DNA from: JBBQLG01 sp038327655
GTDB taxonomy: Bacteria; Bacteroidota; Bacteroidia; Cytophagales; Spirosomataceae
DNA: 64,000 nucleotides
Assembly (NCBI GenBank): GCA_038327655.1
Contig: JBBQLG010000014.1
Coordinates: 1-64,000 of the forward strand
Direction: 5' to 3'
Shown: positions 50,531 through 60,587 of the stretch, in pieces
How positions within the stretch are numbered: position 1 is the first letter of the stretch
How the letters are laid out: every line of letters starts with the position of its first letter
Made by a program: the position numbers and the translations under genes
Notes under the pieces: generated by a model
What the model was told of the DNA's origin: nothing
Seen by the model: only the letters and a program-made list of their open reading frames with translations
Database searches by the model: none

Positions 50531-52372
50531 ATGCTCACCAAAACCCTCCTCCAGAAACTCGCCAATACCACCAGCTACAGCCGGGGCGAAGACTATTTTT
50601 ACAACCACCACGTCCGGCGCGTTAACCGGTCCGGCAACACCTTCACGGGTAGCGTCGAAGGGTCTGAACGGTATGACGTTTCGCTGACGCTGGGCGGCAC
50701 TCCACTGACAAAATCCGGTGCCAATTTTAGCTGTACGTGTCCGTACGATTTCGATGGCATCTGCAAACACTGCGTGGCCTTCGGGCTGGCCGTAACCGAC
50801 CAGTTTGGTCCCGATATCGAACCCGTCGATACAGCGTCATCAACCGACATACCCGCCCCGACCTTCGATACGCTTTGGCACCAAACGACTACCGATCAGA
50901 AATTAACATTCCTGCGGCAACTGCTCGAAAAACAACCCGACATCCGGGCGCAGTTTGCCCAGTTTGCCGAACCCGGACAGACAAGTCTTCAACTGGTTTT
51001 CTTCACCAAAGCGGATAACGATGCAACCGGTGAAACACGCATCGACACCATCAGCTCAGCCGTATTTGGCGCCCTTTCTGAATTACGCTTTGATGATGAC
51101 TGGCTGGAGACGGAGGCAGAAGATCATTATTCGGAAGAACTGCCCGACCCGAACCCACTCATCGAAAGCGTATTGACGGAGTATGCCGATCAGGTCATAA
51201 AGGCCTTTAGGGAGGGGCGGCTCACGGATGCCATGACCGTTTATCTCGGAGTCTATGAAGGCACACAAGCCGCTACCGAATCGGACGACGATGAGTATGG
51301 CGTTATCGGGGATTATCCAGAGCAGACGTGGGAAGTCTGGCACGACTTACTAACCAATGCCCACCGGCAACTATCCGAGCGGGTATTGCACCCCGACCAG
51401 ATAACCCAATCGCTCAACCAGTTAGCCGAACGTGTAACGCTCTTCGATGCCAAAAATGAGGAAGATGATAATTCTACAGATGACGATGAGCACTACAACG
51501 AACAGGGATCGGGACAAATCTGGTACAACCTGAAGCCGTTCGAGCCGTTGTTATCGGCCCTGGTAACGGACAGGCCGTCGGCGCAGATAGTGCAACAGGC
51601 CATTGGGCAGCACAACTGGCAAAATCGGGGCACCGAATACGTGCAACTCCGCATCGCCGATGTGTTACCCGACCCCGATCTCTGGCTGCAAACCGCCGAT
51701 CTCTTTGCCGACCGCGATCCCGGCATTGCCCTGCAACTGCTTCAGCGTCGGCGGCAGACGGGCGATATGCCGGTATTGGTCCAGATACTTCACCGGCTGA
51801 CCAAGCTGTTCCCCCAAGCCTTCGATGCTTTCATTCTCGACACCTTCGACGACACCCTGCTAATCCCCGGTCCTGACCTGACGCTTTACTTCACCGCCCT
51901 CGAAAACCGGTGCCGCTCGGCGGGCCAACTCACGGATTACCTGAAACTGCGCAGCTACTGGACCGAGAGTCGGCGACGACAGTTTGCCGATAGTTTAGCG
52001 TCGCCATACGGGTCGTCCGGTCTATTTTACGCCCAGTTGCTACAGACCGAAGGCCGCACCGATGACCTGTTCGCCTGGGCCAAAACCCTGTCGTGGCCAT
52101 TCGTGCGGAGTATGCCCGACATTTTGCTGATAGCCGCCCGAACGCACCCCAACGAGTGTATGGATTTGGCGATGGAGCGAATCGGCGGCCTGCTGGAGAA
52201 CGGTCAACGCGACCGGGGCCTGTACCACACCATTGCCGGTTGGTTAGCGGCTCTCAATACAGTCCCGTCCCTCAAACCGCAGGTAGCCATCTTCGCTGGT
52301 CACTTAATTGCTGCTTACAAACGGCTCGTCGCCCTGAAAGACGAACTGCGGATGAAAGGGCTGGCGCGGTGA
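50531..52372 (+). CDS. Large SWIM zinc-finger protein
   Basis: 613 residues. A SWIM motif lies near residues 75-95: FSCTCPYDFDGICKHCVAFG (CxC then CxH). The middle is strongly acidic (EDDNSTDDDEHYNEQ) and the C-terminal 300 residues are helical repeats (LQLLQRRRQTGDMPVL, YLKLRSYWTESRRRQF). SWIM fingers bind DNA or protein and accompany helicases and defence genes. It ends 12 bases from the end of the convergent pRiA4b-domain gene. Confidence 0.88.
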   Translation: MLTKTLLQKLANTTSYSRGEDYFYNHHVRRVNRSGNTFTGSVEGSERYDVSLTLGGTPLTKSGANFSCTCPYDFDGICKHCVAFGLAVTDQFGPDIEPVDTASSTDIPAPTFDTLWHQTTTDQKLTFLRQLLEKQPDIRAQFAQFAEPGQTSLQLVFFTKADNDATGETRIDTISSAVFGALSELRFDDDWLETEAEDHYSEELPDPNPLIESVLTEYADQVIKAFREGRLTDAMTVYLGVYEGTQAATESDDDEYGVIGDYPEQTWEVWHDLLTNAHRQLSERVLHPDQITQSLNQLAERVTLFDAKNEEDDNSTDDDEHYNEQGSGQIWYNLKPFEPLLSALVTDRPSAQIVQQAIGQHNWQNRGTEYVQLRIADVLPDPDLWLQTADLFADRDPGIALQLLQRRRQTGDMPVLVQILHRLTKLFPQAFDAFILDTFDDTLLIPGPDLTLYFTALENRCRSAGQLTDYLKLRSYWTESRRRQFADSLASPYGSSGLFYAQLLQTEGRTDDLFAWAKTLSWPFVRSMPDILLIAARTHPNECMDLAMERIGGLLENGQRDRGLYHTIAGWLAALNTVPSLKPQVAIFAGHLIAAYKRLVALKDELRMKGLAR

Positions 52373-52384
52373 GTGAGCCTTAGT

Positions 52385-53638
52385 CTACTCATCGTCGCCG
52401 TACTGCTTCGGTGCCTTCCCTACCTTCTTTACGACGCTGGCTTTGGTGGTACGTTCGTCGGGCAGGTGCCGGACAACGGTAAGCCTGAATACCCACTGAT
52501 CACCGAAATCGAAGATGTACAGGAGTTGCTGCCCTTCGTACAGGTTCAGGCTGGCCAGCGATGTTTCGGCGGCCGGATAGCCGTCAGCCCAGCCGTCTGT
52601 CAGGCGCGGGTCATAGTATTGCTCGCCGTTGTGGGGGTTGCGCGGATTCATGTAAAAGCCGTACAAGTGGTCGTTGCCAAAGCCAAAAGCCTGCTGAATC
52701 AACTCGTGCAGGCCGTCAAGCGTCATAGATGCCGGGATAGCAATGGTGCGCAATGCCTCAGGCAGTTCAGCCAGGAGCCAGAACACGCCGGTTGGCGGAT
52801 TCGGATTGATAGGATACAGGCTCAGCAAGTCGGGCTCGCCAAGCAAGGTTCGGAACGCATCAGCAAAAGTGTTGATGTCGACACGTAGCTCTTCATTCCC
52901 TTCATCGGTAAAGTAGGCGTAGTTACGGGCCTGTTTATTCCAGTACCGAAACGGCCGTTCGCGCAGCAGTGTCGTCAGGCATTGTTTCCCCCACTCCGCC
53001 AGCGTCACCCGGTCAATGTCCAGTTCGTACTTATTCCGTTTGGGTAGCACTACCTCCCGAATGGCGTACCAACCAAACCAAAGCCCCGCCCGGATGTAGA
53101 CGTTGGAAGTTGCCGACACATAAATCATTCGCGGATCATCATCCATCACCCACCCTCTTGTAAACAGCGTCGCTTCCGTACCGACCGGATTCTGGAGCAG
53201 TTGCCGAATGCCCCCCTGAAACCAGTTGGCTCCCTGCCCACTCCGCCCGTCGCCGTCGATAGCCGACCAGTCGGCATAACACCAGCCAGTTTCCAGCAGG
53301 AAAACATACTTTTCCTCAAGCGTCAGATTGCGATACGTATCAAGCCGGTCGGCATTTGCCACCAGTACGTTCCCCTTCTCAACCTGAACAAGAAACAACC
53401 GGCCAGCCGTAGCCACCTGAAACAGAAACCCCAACAATGGGTAGTCGATCTGCCGACTCCGATTTGTGACATAGTCCGGTGCTTTGTAGTTGACCCGCTC
53501 GTTGATAACCCACAAATCGGCCGCTTTCAAATCACCCCCGGCCGTCAGTGGTAGGTTTAGTTTGCTACCGATATAGCGGATAAATGTATCAAAATCGTCG
53601 ATGAGTAGAGCGTGGGCGGGGTCGAAGAAGGTTGGCAT
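52385..53638 (-). CDS. pRiA4b ORF-3-domain protein, fifth gene of the Wadjet operon
   Basis: 417 residues. The C-terminal ~120 residues match the plasmid pRiA4b ORF-3-like domain (AIPASMTLDGLHELIQQAFG, HLYGFYMNPRNP, LYEGQQLLYIFDFGDQWVFR). The N-terminal 280 residues are unrecognised (VNYKAPDYVTNRSRQIDYPL, LFTRGWVMDDDPRMIYVSAT). It is on the same strand as jetA-D and begins 11 bases after the jetD stop, so it is very likely co-transcribed. pRiA4b ORF-3 domains are usually carried on mobile elements; here it may be a Wadjet accessory. Confidence 0.82.
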   Translation of the reverse strand: MPTFFDPAHALLIDDFDTFIRYIGSKLNLPLTAGGDLKAADLWVINERVNYKAPDYVTNRSRQIDYPLLGFLFQVATAGRLFLVQVEKGNVLVANADRLDTYRNLTLEEKYVFLLETGWCYADWSAIDGDGRSGQGANWFQGGIRQLLQNPVGTEATLFTRGWVMDDDPRMIYVSATSNVYIRAGLWFGWYAIREVVLPKRNKYELDIDRVTLAEWGKQCLTTLLRERPFRYWNKQARNYAYFTDEGNEELRVDINTFADAFRTLLGEPDLLSLYPINPNPPTGVFWLLAELPEALRTIAIPASMTLDGLHELIQQAFGFGNDHLYGFYMNPRNPHNGEQYYDPRLTDGWADGYPAAETSLASLNLYEGQQLLYIFDFGDQWVFRLTVVRHLPDERTTKASVVKKVGKAPKQYGDDE

Positions 53639-53649
53639 ACGACATAAAG

Positions 53650-54858
53650 TTAGTGGCTACCGATGCGCGATTCAGGCAAAAAAGCGGGGTATTGTTCGTC
53701 TTTCAAACGACCTGCTACCCATTCCTGATCCAATCGCTCCTGCTCGATGCGCCATTTATTACGCTTCAGTACCTCAAACAGTACCCATTCGTCGTCCGTC
53801 AGATGGGGCAATTGCATCACGTCGGTCTCCTTGCCAGCTCCTTTTAAATGATAATGCCGGTCGAAGGTGGCCTGATCCATGAGCAAAGCCCGCGTCCTTG
53901 GAAAATAGCCTTTGCACTGATTTAGAATCTGGAAACCATGCGCGTCCAAATCGCCCCAGTACACGATTTGGCGGTCACGCAACCAGTCGACTTCGGCTAA
54001 GCATTCGATGTTGAAACCACCGCCCGACCAGATTGCCACGGCGTTGGGCAGGTTGGGTAAGGTCAGAAAATTAAGCAGGTTTTCGCAGATAAAGATGCGC
54101 TCCGCCGGTTGAACGTGCCGGGCAAAAACCGACAGCGGCAGACCAAAGTCCTCGTATTGTCCGGCTAATCGCAACGCATCGTCCAACGCCCGGACGCGAA
54201 TCATGGATTCGGGCACTAATAAGCCGAGTTTCTTGCGCCAGTTGGTGTGTTCAGGTCGCAGCAGATCAGGTTTTATGGTTGCCAGCAAACTTAGCAACAG
54301 ACCGCTATGCTCCTCCAGAAACTTGGTATGTACCGGTAGTGGTAGTTGCCGGACATAATAGTGGCCGGGTTGGTAGGTGTCGATGAAAAACCGGCAGATG
54401 AGTAGCCAGTTGGGCCAGTCGGAGGCATTTTCGAGCAGGCGAAGCGGGTGTTTCCGTAACCACGGCTCCAGTTCGGGTACCTGCTGTCGGGTTTGTTCGA
54501 CCAGTGATACGAACTGTGCAAAGGTCTGTTCACGGTCGGTAAAACGCAGATAATCGTCAAGCGTCTCGAACGATATCCGGCTAATCAGCCCCACACGGCC
54601 CAACGACCGTTTCTGCTTCCTTTGCCAGTCCAGCGTATAGCCGTACCCGATTGTCGATTTACTGACCAGCCGCAGCGTCTCCTGCTCCACCCTGATCCGG
54701 CTAAAGTTAGCGACAAGTTCTGCCTCGTTTTCCAGGCCAATCTGACCAATGGACTTCGGAAAAAACTCGTTGATTACCCCGTCGAGCCACGCTCGCAGCA
54801 GCGACTGATCGGCCCACCAGCGGTCGGCTTTTTGGCGAATGTCGGCCGGGCTAATCAT
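53650..54858 (-). CDS. jetD: JetD, Wadjet nuclease subunit (DUF3322/DUF2220)
   Basis: 402 residues, typical length. The N-terminal DUF3322 (RWWADQSLLRAWLDGVINEF, PNWLLICRFFIDT) binds the JetABC complex; the C-terminal DUF2220 is Toprim-like, with Glu in FICENLLNFLTLPN, Asp-x-Asp in YWGDLDAHGF and a final RIEQERLDQEW. JetD is the Mg-dependent nuclease that cuts closed circular DNA after loop extrusion by JetABC. It overlaps jetC by 4 bases (ATGA). Confidence 0.93.
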   Translation of the reverse strand: MISPADIRQKADRWWADQSLLRAWLDGVINEFFPKSIGQIGLENEAELVANFSRIRVEQETLRLVSKSTIGYGYTLDWQRKQKRSLGRVGLISRISFETLDDYLRFTDREQTFAQFVSLVEQTRQQVPELEPWLRKHPLRLLENASDWPNWLLICRFFIDTYQPGHYYVRQLPLPVHTKFLEEHSGLLLSLLATIKPDLLRPEHTNWRKKLGLLVPESMIRVRALDDALRLAGQYEDFGLPLSVFARHVQPAERIFICENLLNFLTLPNLPNAVAIWSGGGFNIECLAEVDWLRDRQIVYWGDLDAHGFQILNQCKGYFPRTRALLMDQATFDRHYHLKGAGKETDVMQLPHLTDDEWVLFEVLKRNKWRIEQERLDQEWVAGRLKDEQYPAFLPESRIGSH

Positions 54859-57800
54859 GCCAACGGGCCGCGTTCGGCCGGGCCACGTTCGGCATGGCGG
54901 GCTTTTTCAGTTTCGTACTCGGTTTTGCTAATCGTACGCACCTGCGAGTGTTGCCCCGTTTCGTTGGAGACAAAATGCACCGCGTTGATGTAGTGTTCGA
55001 TGATGTTTATTTTTTGCAATGGCGTCACAATCAGCAATTGAATATTCATCTGCCGAAACAACTCAAGGCCATGCCGGGTACTTTCGTCGGAGCCGCGTCC
55101 GAAGGCTTCGTCGATCATCACGAAGCGAAATGTCCGGGTACGCTGCTCGTTTAGGCCGAACTGGTACGCAATGGCCGACGCCAACACGGTATAGGCCAAT
55201 TTCTCCTTCTGCCCGCCCGATTTACCGCCCGAATCGCTGTAAAATTCCTTCTCGCTCTGGTCGGCGGTATAGCGTTCACTCGCCCCGAAGGTGTACCACT
55301 GCCGCACGTCGGTCACGCGCTCGGTCCAGCGTTGATCGTCGTCGGCGGTGCTCTCCATCCGGTCCAGCAACTGCTTCACCTGCAGATACTTTCCCTCGCT
55401 GTAATTCTCTTCGCCAAGCGTGTCGGACAGGCAGGCCCGCAAATCATTCCGAAACAGGTCAATTTGTTCGGCTACATCGCCCAACACCCGGTTGCGGGTC
55501 AGTTCGATGTATGTGTCGGCGTTGTAGCTGACCTGCCGCAGGTGGTCGTTAATGAGACCAATTTTTTCGGCAATGTCCGAATTGCACTGATCCAGATAGT
55601 TTTTAAATAGGGCTACTTCGTGGATCGTTCCTTTTTGCAATAATTCACGAAAGCGTTCTTCGTGCCGGGCCAGTTCGGTAGCGGTCAGGTGGTTGAAAAT
55701 GGCTTCGTACTGATCCAGGTCCTGCATGTCGTCGCTGATATCGGCGGCTTCAGCGGGAAACTCAGTGCGGTATTTGCCCATCTGCCGGACGAGCCGATCC
55801 CGCACGGCCTGTGATTCTTTATCCCGATTATCGCGGTCGCGGTCAAGGCGTTTTAACAGGGTATCGGCGATGTATTTTATCCGGCCCCGGTCGGCACCGG
55901 TAGGGTCTTCATAGGCAACGAGCGTTTCGCGGACGGCATCGGCAATTCGATCCGTCGGAATCAATTGTTCATCAATCAGGTCTAACCACGTAGCGAAATC
56001 GGCCAGCATTTGCTCGTGGTCGGGAAAAATAGCCTGCAATACGGTCTCATCGGCCACATTCAGGGTGACAAACGATTCATATAATTCGTTAGCCGTCAAC
56101 CGCACCGCCCCTTCAGTTTTACCCGTTTCGCGGCTTTTGCTTTCCTTCTGCTTAGCCAATTCCGTAATCGCTTCATTCACCCCTGCCAGTTGTTCGCGCA
56201 GCGTCCGTAGCTCATTGGCGTCAGATTCAAGTTGGTTTTTTTCGGTCGTTTTCGCTTCGATGCGCCGGGCACTGTCGGGCCAGTCGAGCCGGGCAAAATC
56301 GGTATAGTCGGCCAGATTATCGACCGTACGCTGCTGTTCGTTCAGGCCCCGCAACGCACCGTCGATGCGGCCAATCTGCTCAACAGTAGCTTTATACTCG
56401 GCCTCGGCATTGGTTAGCTGATGACGCAACGTGTTTACCTTATCGACGTTTGACCAGCCCAGAATGTACCGGCTCGTATCGTGAATAGCGGTGCGGTCGT
56501 CCTTTTCGTGCCGACCATTCTTACCCGATTTTATCTGGCCCTCGCGGGTGATGGCGTACGATTCGCGCCGGAATTCGGCCACCGTGTCGCAGCAGGTCAG
56601 GTCATGATAGGTCAGCAGTTGATCCTGTAGCCAGTCGTAAAACTCGGTACTATTCCGAATATCGACCTTATTCACCAGCGACGGTCTCATCGGGCTGATG
56701 TCGGGTCGCTGCTGTTTGTAATTGACCGGAATCGGGATGTACCCGATTCGGCCCCGCAACGGCTGACTATTTACCCAGTCGCTGACCCGCTCGTAGTACG
56801 TGCTGTTCACCAGTATGGTCAGTCCCAGGCCGTGCAGCCGCCGTTCGATGGCACCGGCCCAATCAGCCTCGTCCTCGCTTACCCGGAGCAGTTCGCCCGC
56901 AAACGGCAAGTCGGCTTCGGTCAGACTCAGGGCGGTGAGCAGTCGTTGCCGCAGCCGGATGTCCTGATCCGGGATGTTGGTGTGACGCCCCTTCAACGAC
57001 TGTAGCTCGGTTTCTAAATCAGTCTTCTTTTTACGAGCCGTATTTTGGTTAACCACCAACCCGTCGCGTTCCTGCTGCAACTGGTCAATCTGCTGCGCCA
57101 ACCCGGTTTTGAGCGCGGGTAACTGTCGCTGATTCTCGAAAAACGGCTCGGCCGACGTGGCTTCGGGCAAACCCAGCCGCTGCACCAAACCCGTGTATTT
57201 TTTGGCCTCGTCCCGGCGGGCATCCCGTTCCCCTTCCAGGGTCTGAATCTCGCGGGTAAGATCGTCGATGCGTTTGCCTTTTTCGTTGCTTTCCAGTGCT
57301 ACTTTCAGGGATACCTGTTCGCGTTGCCGGGCCAACACTTGCTCATCCAACTGCGTCAGGGCGTGTTTAAGCGTTTGCAGCGTGGTGTGCTGCCGGTGCA
57401 GGTCGGTCTTCAGCAAATCGACTTTCAGGTACGCCACGTAGGTCGGCACGGCATCCCGGCACGCCTGTAGGTGGGTTAGCTGAACCTGCAACGTCGTGTA
57501 TTGCTGCCGGTCGTTTACCAGCACCTGCAACACCGCTATCTGATCGCGCACGTTCCGCACGGTGTCGTGGGCCTGCCGCAAATCATCGAACGAGCGGGTC
57601 ATGCCGGTGATTTTCTCCCGAACCTTGGTGCGGCCCAGCATCTGATTCCGCACAAAATCGGTGAGGTTACCGACCGATTTCATGGATACGGTCTGAAAAA
57701 ACAAGTCCAGTGCCGTTTCGCGCTGTGTAATCCCAAATAGCTGACTGAACCGCCCGGCGTAGTCGCTAAACGAGTCGAAGAGCTCCACGCCGGGGGTGTC

Positions 57801-58328
57801 GCGCAGCCGTTTCCGCAGCTTGGGCATCTCGGTACCAAAGTTGCCAAATTCGCCCATGATGCTCATTTCGCCGTTGGCCACCACAAAAAATTTCTGCGCC
57901 TTGTTTTCCCGAATCCAGAATACCTGCGCCAGCGTGACGACCTGCCCCGATGGTTCGTCGGCAAACGTGGCCAGCAGTACGCTGTAATCTTTGTCGGCAT
58001 GGCGCAGAAACTGAGCCTTGCGCGAGCCGCTGACCTCGCTCTGCACGTTTTTGTACTCGCCCAGAATGTAGCTGTATGGGGAGCGTTCGAGGGCATCGGC
58101 TCCGGCCGCTTTATTATAGGTAATGCGGTTGCCCGGCACCAGCAGCGTCGTCAGGGCATCGACCAGCGTGGATTTGCCGGAGCCGATGTCGCCCGTCAGC
58201 AGAGCGTTATGGCCGTCGGGACAGATTTTCCAGACCGTACCGTTGAACGTGCCCCAGTTGCGCACTTCTAATTTTTGCAGCCGAAAACCCAGCTTCAGGG
58301 CGTCGGGGATGGGTTGACTATGGCTCAT
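54855..58328 (-). CDS. jetC: JetC, SMC-like ATPase of Wadjet
   Basis: 1157 residues, SbcC/MukB-like. Walker A is LTGDIGSGKSTLVDALTTLL near residue 45; two long coiled coils follow, with a hinge region between; the ABC signature is GGKSGGQKEKLAYT and Walker B is FRFVMIDEAFGRGSDES. It is the motor that forms DNA loops with JetA and JetB. It begins 12 bases after jetB and overlaps jetD. Confidence 0.95.
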   Translation of the reverse strand: MSHSQPIPDALKLGFRLQKLEVRNWGTFNGTVWKICPDGHNALLTGDIGSGKSTLVDALTTLLVPGNRITYNKAAGADALERSPYSYILGEYKNVQSEVSGSRKAQFLRHADKDYSVLLATFADEPSGQVVTLAQVFWIRENKAQKFFVVANGEMSIMGEFGNFGTEMPKLRKRLRDTPGVELFDSFSDYAGRFSQLFGITQRETALDLFFQTVSMKSVGNLTDFVRNQMLGRTKVREKITGMTRSFDDLRQAHDTVRNVRDQIAVLQVLVNDRQQYTTLQVQLTHLQACRDAVPTYVAYLKVDLLKTDLHRQHTTLQTLKHALTQLDEQVLARQREQVSLKVALESNEKGKRIDDLTREIQTLEGERDARRDEAKKYTGLVQRLGLPEATSAEPFFENQRQLPALKTGLAQQIDQLQQERDGLVVNQNTARKKKTDLETELQSLKGRHTNIPDQDIRLRQRLLTALSLTEADLPFAGELLRVSEDEADWAGAIERRLHGLGLTILVNSTYYERVSDWVNSQPLRGRIGYIPIPVNYKQQRPDISPMRPSLVNKVDIRNSTEFYDWLQDQLLTYHDLTCCDTVAEFRRESYAITREGQIKSGKNGRHEKDDRTAIHDTSRYILGWSNVDKVNTLRHQLTNAEAEYKATVEQIGRIDGALRGLNEQQRTVDNLADYTDFARLDWPDSARRIEAKTTEKNQLESDANELRTLREQLAGVNEAITELAKQKESKSRETGKTEGAVRLTANELYESFVTLNVADETVLQAIFPDHEQMLADFATWLDLIDEQLIPTDRIADAVRETLVAYEDPTGADRGRIKYIADTLLKRLDRDRDNRDKESQAVRDRLVRQMGKYRTEFPAEAADISDDMQDLDQYEAIFNHLTATELARHEERFRELLQKGTIHEVALFKNYLDQCNSDIAEKIGLINDHLRQVSYNADTYIELTRNRVLGDVAEQIDLFRNDLRACLSDTLGEENYSEGKYLQVKQLLDRMESTADDDQRWTERVTDVRQWYTFGASERYTADQSEKEFYSDSGGKSGGQKEKLAYTVLASAIAYQFGLNEQRTRTFRFVMIDEAFGRGSDESTRHGLELFRQMNIQLLIVTPLQKINIIEHYINAVHFVSNETGQHSQVRTISKTEYETEKARHAERGPAERGPLA

Positions 58329-58340
58329 GAACGGGCAGGG

Positions 58341-58931
58341 TTAAACGTCGCGGGTTTTGGACCAGACCGCGTGGTAACTCCGCAGTTTCTCAACGATCCG
58401 TTCCAAATCCTCAATTTTGATGTACGCACTCAGTACCCGGCTGATTTCGTAGCTGCCCGCTTCGCCCCTAAGGGGCCGCAGAAACCGCAGATCGACCAAT
58501 TTATTCAGGTAGCTGTCCAACTGTTTCACAATCCGGGTTTCGTCGGTACCGGTCACGGGCAGAAACACGCTCAGTTGCTCCTTTAGCTCCGTACTCGTCA
58601 CCACCACGCCCGTGCTGCCATCCTGCGCGTCGGCCTCCAGCAACCGTCGGCGCAGCAACACACACAACAGCGTGACGGGATAGCTCAGTTGCCGCTCCTC
58701 GGATAGTTTGGGCCAGCCCTGCTGCTCGTCGGTGTAGGAGCGTTGGCGAAGCAGGGCGTACCCCTCGGCTTCATCGACGTAGACCTCCAGCCCCACGGCG
58801 GCAAAATGCGCTTTCACCTCGCGCAGATGGTGTTGTAATTCCCGCCAGATGACCTCCTGCTGCCGGTAAACGATACCCTTGAACAGGTGCAGCACGGGCA
58901 GTGCGTGGGCGGGTAACGAGGTAGTTTCCAT
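58341..58931 (-). CDS. jetB: JetB, kite-like subunit of Wadjet (DUF4194)
   Basis: 196 residues of the DUF4194 fold: HLFKGIVYRQQEVIWRELQH, DEAEGYALLRQRSYTDE, SYPVTLLCVLLRRRLLE, and a winged-helix end LDSYLNKLVDLRFLRPL. It is the kite (MukE-like) element between kleisin JetA and ATPase JetC. Three-base spacing after jetA shows tight coupling. Confidence 0.93.
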   Translation of the reverse strand: METTSLPAHALPVLHLFKGIVYRQQEVIWRELQHHLREVKAHFAAVGLEVYVDEAEGYALLRQRSYTDEQQGWPKLSEERQLSYPVTLLCVLLRRRLLEADAQDGSTGVVVTSTELKEQLSVFLPVTGTDETRIVKQLDSYLNKLVDLRFLRPLRGEAGSYEISRVLSAYIKIEDLERIVEKLRSYHAVWSKTRDV

Positions 58932-58934
58932 GCC

Positions 58935-60416
58935 TTAACGAAGATAAATGGTGGGTGGAAGCTGCGCCAGGGCGGTGTGTCCGTCGGCGGTGGCATATTC
59001 GACGGCTTCGGTGCGGCTCTCGTCGATATACGCTTTTTTGTCGCGCTCCCACAGGGTGGCGATGCGGAAGTAGACCAATAGTTCGGTAAGGCCCTTTTCA
59101 ATCGGGTATTCGGCCACCACGTCGGGCAGCGATACCTGCGACCGGTTGCGCAGCATCCGCCGGATACGGTCGGTCAGGACGTTGGTGTCCACGTATACCT
59201 GTTCGTAGAGCCGGTCGGCCCCGGCGATGTCGGCCGCGCTGCCCTCCTGCAACTCCGCCGACTCGAACCGGGTGGGCAGGGGTGGCTCAAAAAGGTTACG
59301 CTCCCAGACAATTTCGTAATCGGGCTTGCCGTCGATGGTGAAAAACGCCTTATCCGTCGGCGGGTCGGCCTGTACCTCCACCGCCAACTGATCGATTTGC
59401 CGGATCAACTCCGCCACCCGTCGGCCCTGCCGGTAGTTGCGGGCATCGACATACCGGCGCAATTGCTCCATCAGGCGGTGGTTAATCCGGTTTACGCGGC
59501 TCCCGGCGTCGATCAAACTACTTTTCAGGCGGCTCAATTGCCGGTCCTGCTGTACGCGCTGCACGTCGGGCAGCGCCAGCACGTGACCCAGCATGGCCTG
59601 AAACTCGTCCTGCCGCGACGGGTTCATCAAAAACTCCCAAAACGCGGTGAAACTCCGGCCCTGATCGGTTTCCAGGATAGCATCCTGCGCCCGGAACACA
59701 TCATCGAGAAAGCGGCCTTTCGAGAGGTTGGTGCGGACCTGATCCTGCCGGACCTGCTGGTTAAGTTCACGGAAATTGTGTTCGATCTGACGGAAGTCGG
59801 CCAGCAGCCGACCGGCGGTATCTTCCAGCAAACTGAACCGGTCACGGATGCGGGATGCGTCATACGTCTCGACGTTTCCCGCCCGTACCCGATTGATTTC
59901 AAGCTCGATACGCCGTTTTTCGCGTTCCAGCTCGGCCAGCCGCTCCGCCTGATCGACGGATGTATTCTGGACGATTTCCCGGAGTAGGGTAAAAATGTTG
60001 AGCAGCCGTGACTCCGTACCGACAAATTCGGATTGGGTTAACTCGGTCAGCCACAGGAACGCTTTTTCTACGGCGGGGGTGAGTTCGTAGGTGGCTTCGT
60101 CGGCGTTGGGTTCGTAGTACCGGCGCAGTAACTGATCGCTCACCCACTCCTCGATGTACTGTTTCGCCGACCGGTTGTAGTGTTGGTCGGCCGGTTCGCC
60201 AGCCGTACCCGGTTGCCCATCGTTAAGGGCAAAGAGCAGGTCGTTCAGGCGGGCGTGGAGATCGCTGCCGGAGCGGGTGGGCGAGTTGGTCTGCTTGAAA
60301 CTGCTAAACAGGAACGTCAGCAGCAGGGGCGCGGTCTGTTTCCGCAGCAGGGCCAGCGTTCGGTCGTGATCGAGCAGCCACTTAACGTCGGTATGGTTGG
60401 CAAAATCAAGCGGCAT
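58935..60416 (-). CDS. jetA: JetA, kleisin-like subunit of Wadjet (DUF3375)
   Basis: 493 residues. DUF3375 pattern: DVKWLLDHDRTLALLRKQTA at the start, LTPAVEKAFLWLTELTQSEF and FVGTESRLLNIFTLLREIVQ, a long helical middle and the end TLWERDKKAYIDE. It is the MukF-like kleisin that joins JetB and JetC. First gene of the operon. No -7 box of the usual type is visible in the 170 bases upstream. Confidence 0.93.
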   Translation of the reverse strand: MPLDFANHTDVKWLLDHDRTLALLRKQTAPLLLTFLFSSFKQTNSPTRSGSDLHARLNDLLFALNDGQPGTAGEPADQHYNRSAKQYIEEWVSDQLLRRYYEPNADEATYELTPAVEKAFLWLTELTQSEFVGTESRLLNIFTLLREIVQNTSVDQAERLAELEREKRRIELEINRVRAGNVETYDASRIRDRFSLLEDTAGRLLADFRQIEHNFRELNQQVRQDQVRTNLSKGRFLDDVFRAQDAILETDQGRSFTAFWEFLMNPSRQDEFQAMLGHVLALPDVQRVQQDRQLSRLKSSLIDAGSRVNRINHRLMEQLRRYVDARNYRQGRRVAELIRQIDQLAVEVQADPPTDKAFFTIDGKPDYEIVWERNLFEPPLPTRFESAELQEGSAADIAGADRLYEQVYVDTNVLTDRIRRMLRNRSQVSLPDVVAEYPIEKGLTELLVYFRIATLWERDKKAYIDESRTEAVEYATADGHTALAQLPPTIYLR

Positions 60417-60587
60417 GGGTGAGGGCAGGGTATAAAAGTCGTGAACCGATGGCGAATATACCGATCCAGAACGTAACCTATTTATGCTCGGCCGACAAGT
60501 TGAAATTAGTAGCCAATAATTATCAATGAGCTTGTTTTACTATCAGTTAGAGGCTGTTTAGTGAGGTTGGCTACAGAGACGAAATGC

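Noticed and set aside
59397..59987. 196-codon plus-strand frame inside jetA
   Set aside because: Antisense shadow; jetA is supported by DUF3375 pattern and operon position.
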